Below, piece after piece: positions 30,773 through 30,997 of a DNA stretch of 30,997 bases. The stretch is from JBBAEA01 sp041656175 (GTDB lineage: Bacteria > Myxococcota_A > Bradymonadia > UBA4248). The translations under genes were made by a program, and so were the position numbers. Position 1 is the first letter of the stretch. Each line of letters begins with the position of its first letter. The DNA is taken from NCBI GenBank assembly GCA_041656175.1, contig JBBAEA010000022.1, positions 1-30,997 of the forward strand, written 5' to 3'. The notes beneath the pieces are model-generated. The model did not search any database. It was not told the origin of the DNA and worked only from the letters and a program-made list of their open reading frames with translations.

Positions 30773-30997
30773 ATGCAAAATAAAGTCGAATTTGATGCCA
30801 ATTTAGCCCAAAAGCTCAAGGGCGGTGTGATCATGGACGTAGTCAATGCGGAGCAAGCGTTGATTGCCGCAAAAGCTGGCGCTGCCGCAGTGATGGCACT
30901 CGAGAGAGTTCCCGCCGATATTCGCCGTGACGGCGGTGTAGCGCGTATGAGCGATCCTGCGCTTATTAAGGAAATTCAGGCTGCTGTCAGTATTCCA
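30773..30997 (+). CDS. pdxS: Pyridoxal 5'-phosphate synthase subunit PdxS, 5' part
   Basis: Only the first 75 residues are in the window. PdxS builds PLP from ribose 5-phosphate, glyceraldehyde 3-phosphate and ammonia, as a dodecamer with the glutaminase PdxT. LKGGVIMDVVNAEQA and AAVMALERVPADIRRDGG then VARMSDP match the highly conserved start of the barrel, including the aspartate in MDVVN. The window stops at VSIP, immediately before the expected VMAKARIGH with the second active-site lysine. GAGGAT lies shortly before the ATG. pdxT would be expected downstream but cannot be seen. Confidence 0.96.
   Translation, partial: MQNKVEFDANLAQKLKGGVIMDVVNAEQALIAAKAGAAAVMALERVPADIRRDGGVARMSDPALIKEIQAAVSIP

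Noticed and set aside
1..30997. tRNA or rRNA genes
   Set aside because: No GTTCRANYC T-arm with a matching acceptor stem and no conserved rRNA stretch was recognised on either strand.

Overview
The window looks like chromosomal DNA of a free-living Gram-negative bacterium. It carries an outer-membrane chaperone (OmpH/Skp), several signal-peptide lipoproteins, a Lol/MacB-type ABC system, mreB and murD. Cysteine-rich extracytoplasmic modules, Gly/Glu-rich lipoprotein linkers and a GcdA-like carboxyltransferase suggest a deltaproteobacterial, Myxococcota or Bradymonadales-like lineage. That placement is inference only; no rRNA or tRNA is present to support it. At least five of 23 genes appear to use TTG or GTG starts.

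Layout. 1-3148: three secreted proteins or lipoproteins, the last resembling a TRAP-type solute-binding protein. 3149-3648: a gene-poor patch with a tandem repeat, an orphan ORF remnant and a composite repeat. 3649-7054 (minus): glucose-6-phosphate isomerase and a GcdA-like carboxyltransferase. 7293-12492 (plus): housekeeping genes yggS, greB, murD, infA, mreB and skp. 12854-14775: a MORN-repeat lipoprotein coupled to a divergent biotin carboxylase. 14837-17209 (minus): an iron-sulfur L-serine dehydratase with a long N-terminal extension. 17706-20458: ABC ATPase, permease with an eight-cysteine insert, and a C-terminal J-domain protein. 20459-21583 (minus): a cysteine-rich lipoprotein. 22190-24133: panC and an unknown gene. 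24379-27096 (minus): an MmeI-family restriction-methylation enzyme. 27777-end: valS and the start of pdxS.

The most unusual content lies between the genes. A family of GC-rich, multi-hairpin dispersed elements (family A: seven copies and one fragment) shares conserved ends. Its central hairpin is either a short conserved one or a long one of variable sequence. The four long ones keep long pairing and an offset of three extra bases in the same arm although their sequences differ, and an outer stem changes in a compensatory way between subtypes. All five divergent intergenic regions in the window contain at least one copy. A second composite repeat (family B) occurs twice in opposite orientation, with a third partial copy. 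I do not recognise either family from a named class.

Functionally, the carboxyltransferase and biotin carboxylase could be halves of one acyl-CoA carboxylase, although 6.5 kb apart and with no biotin carrier in view. The ABC ATPase and permease form one exporter or lipoprotein-release unit. murD and mreB serve wall synthesis and cell shape. panC and pdxS are cofactor biosynthesis genes.
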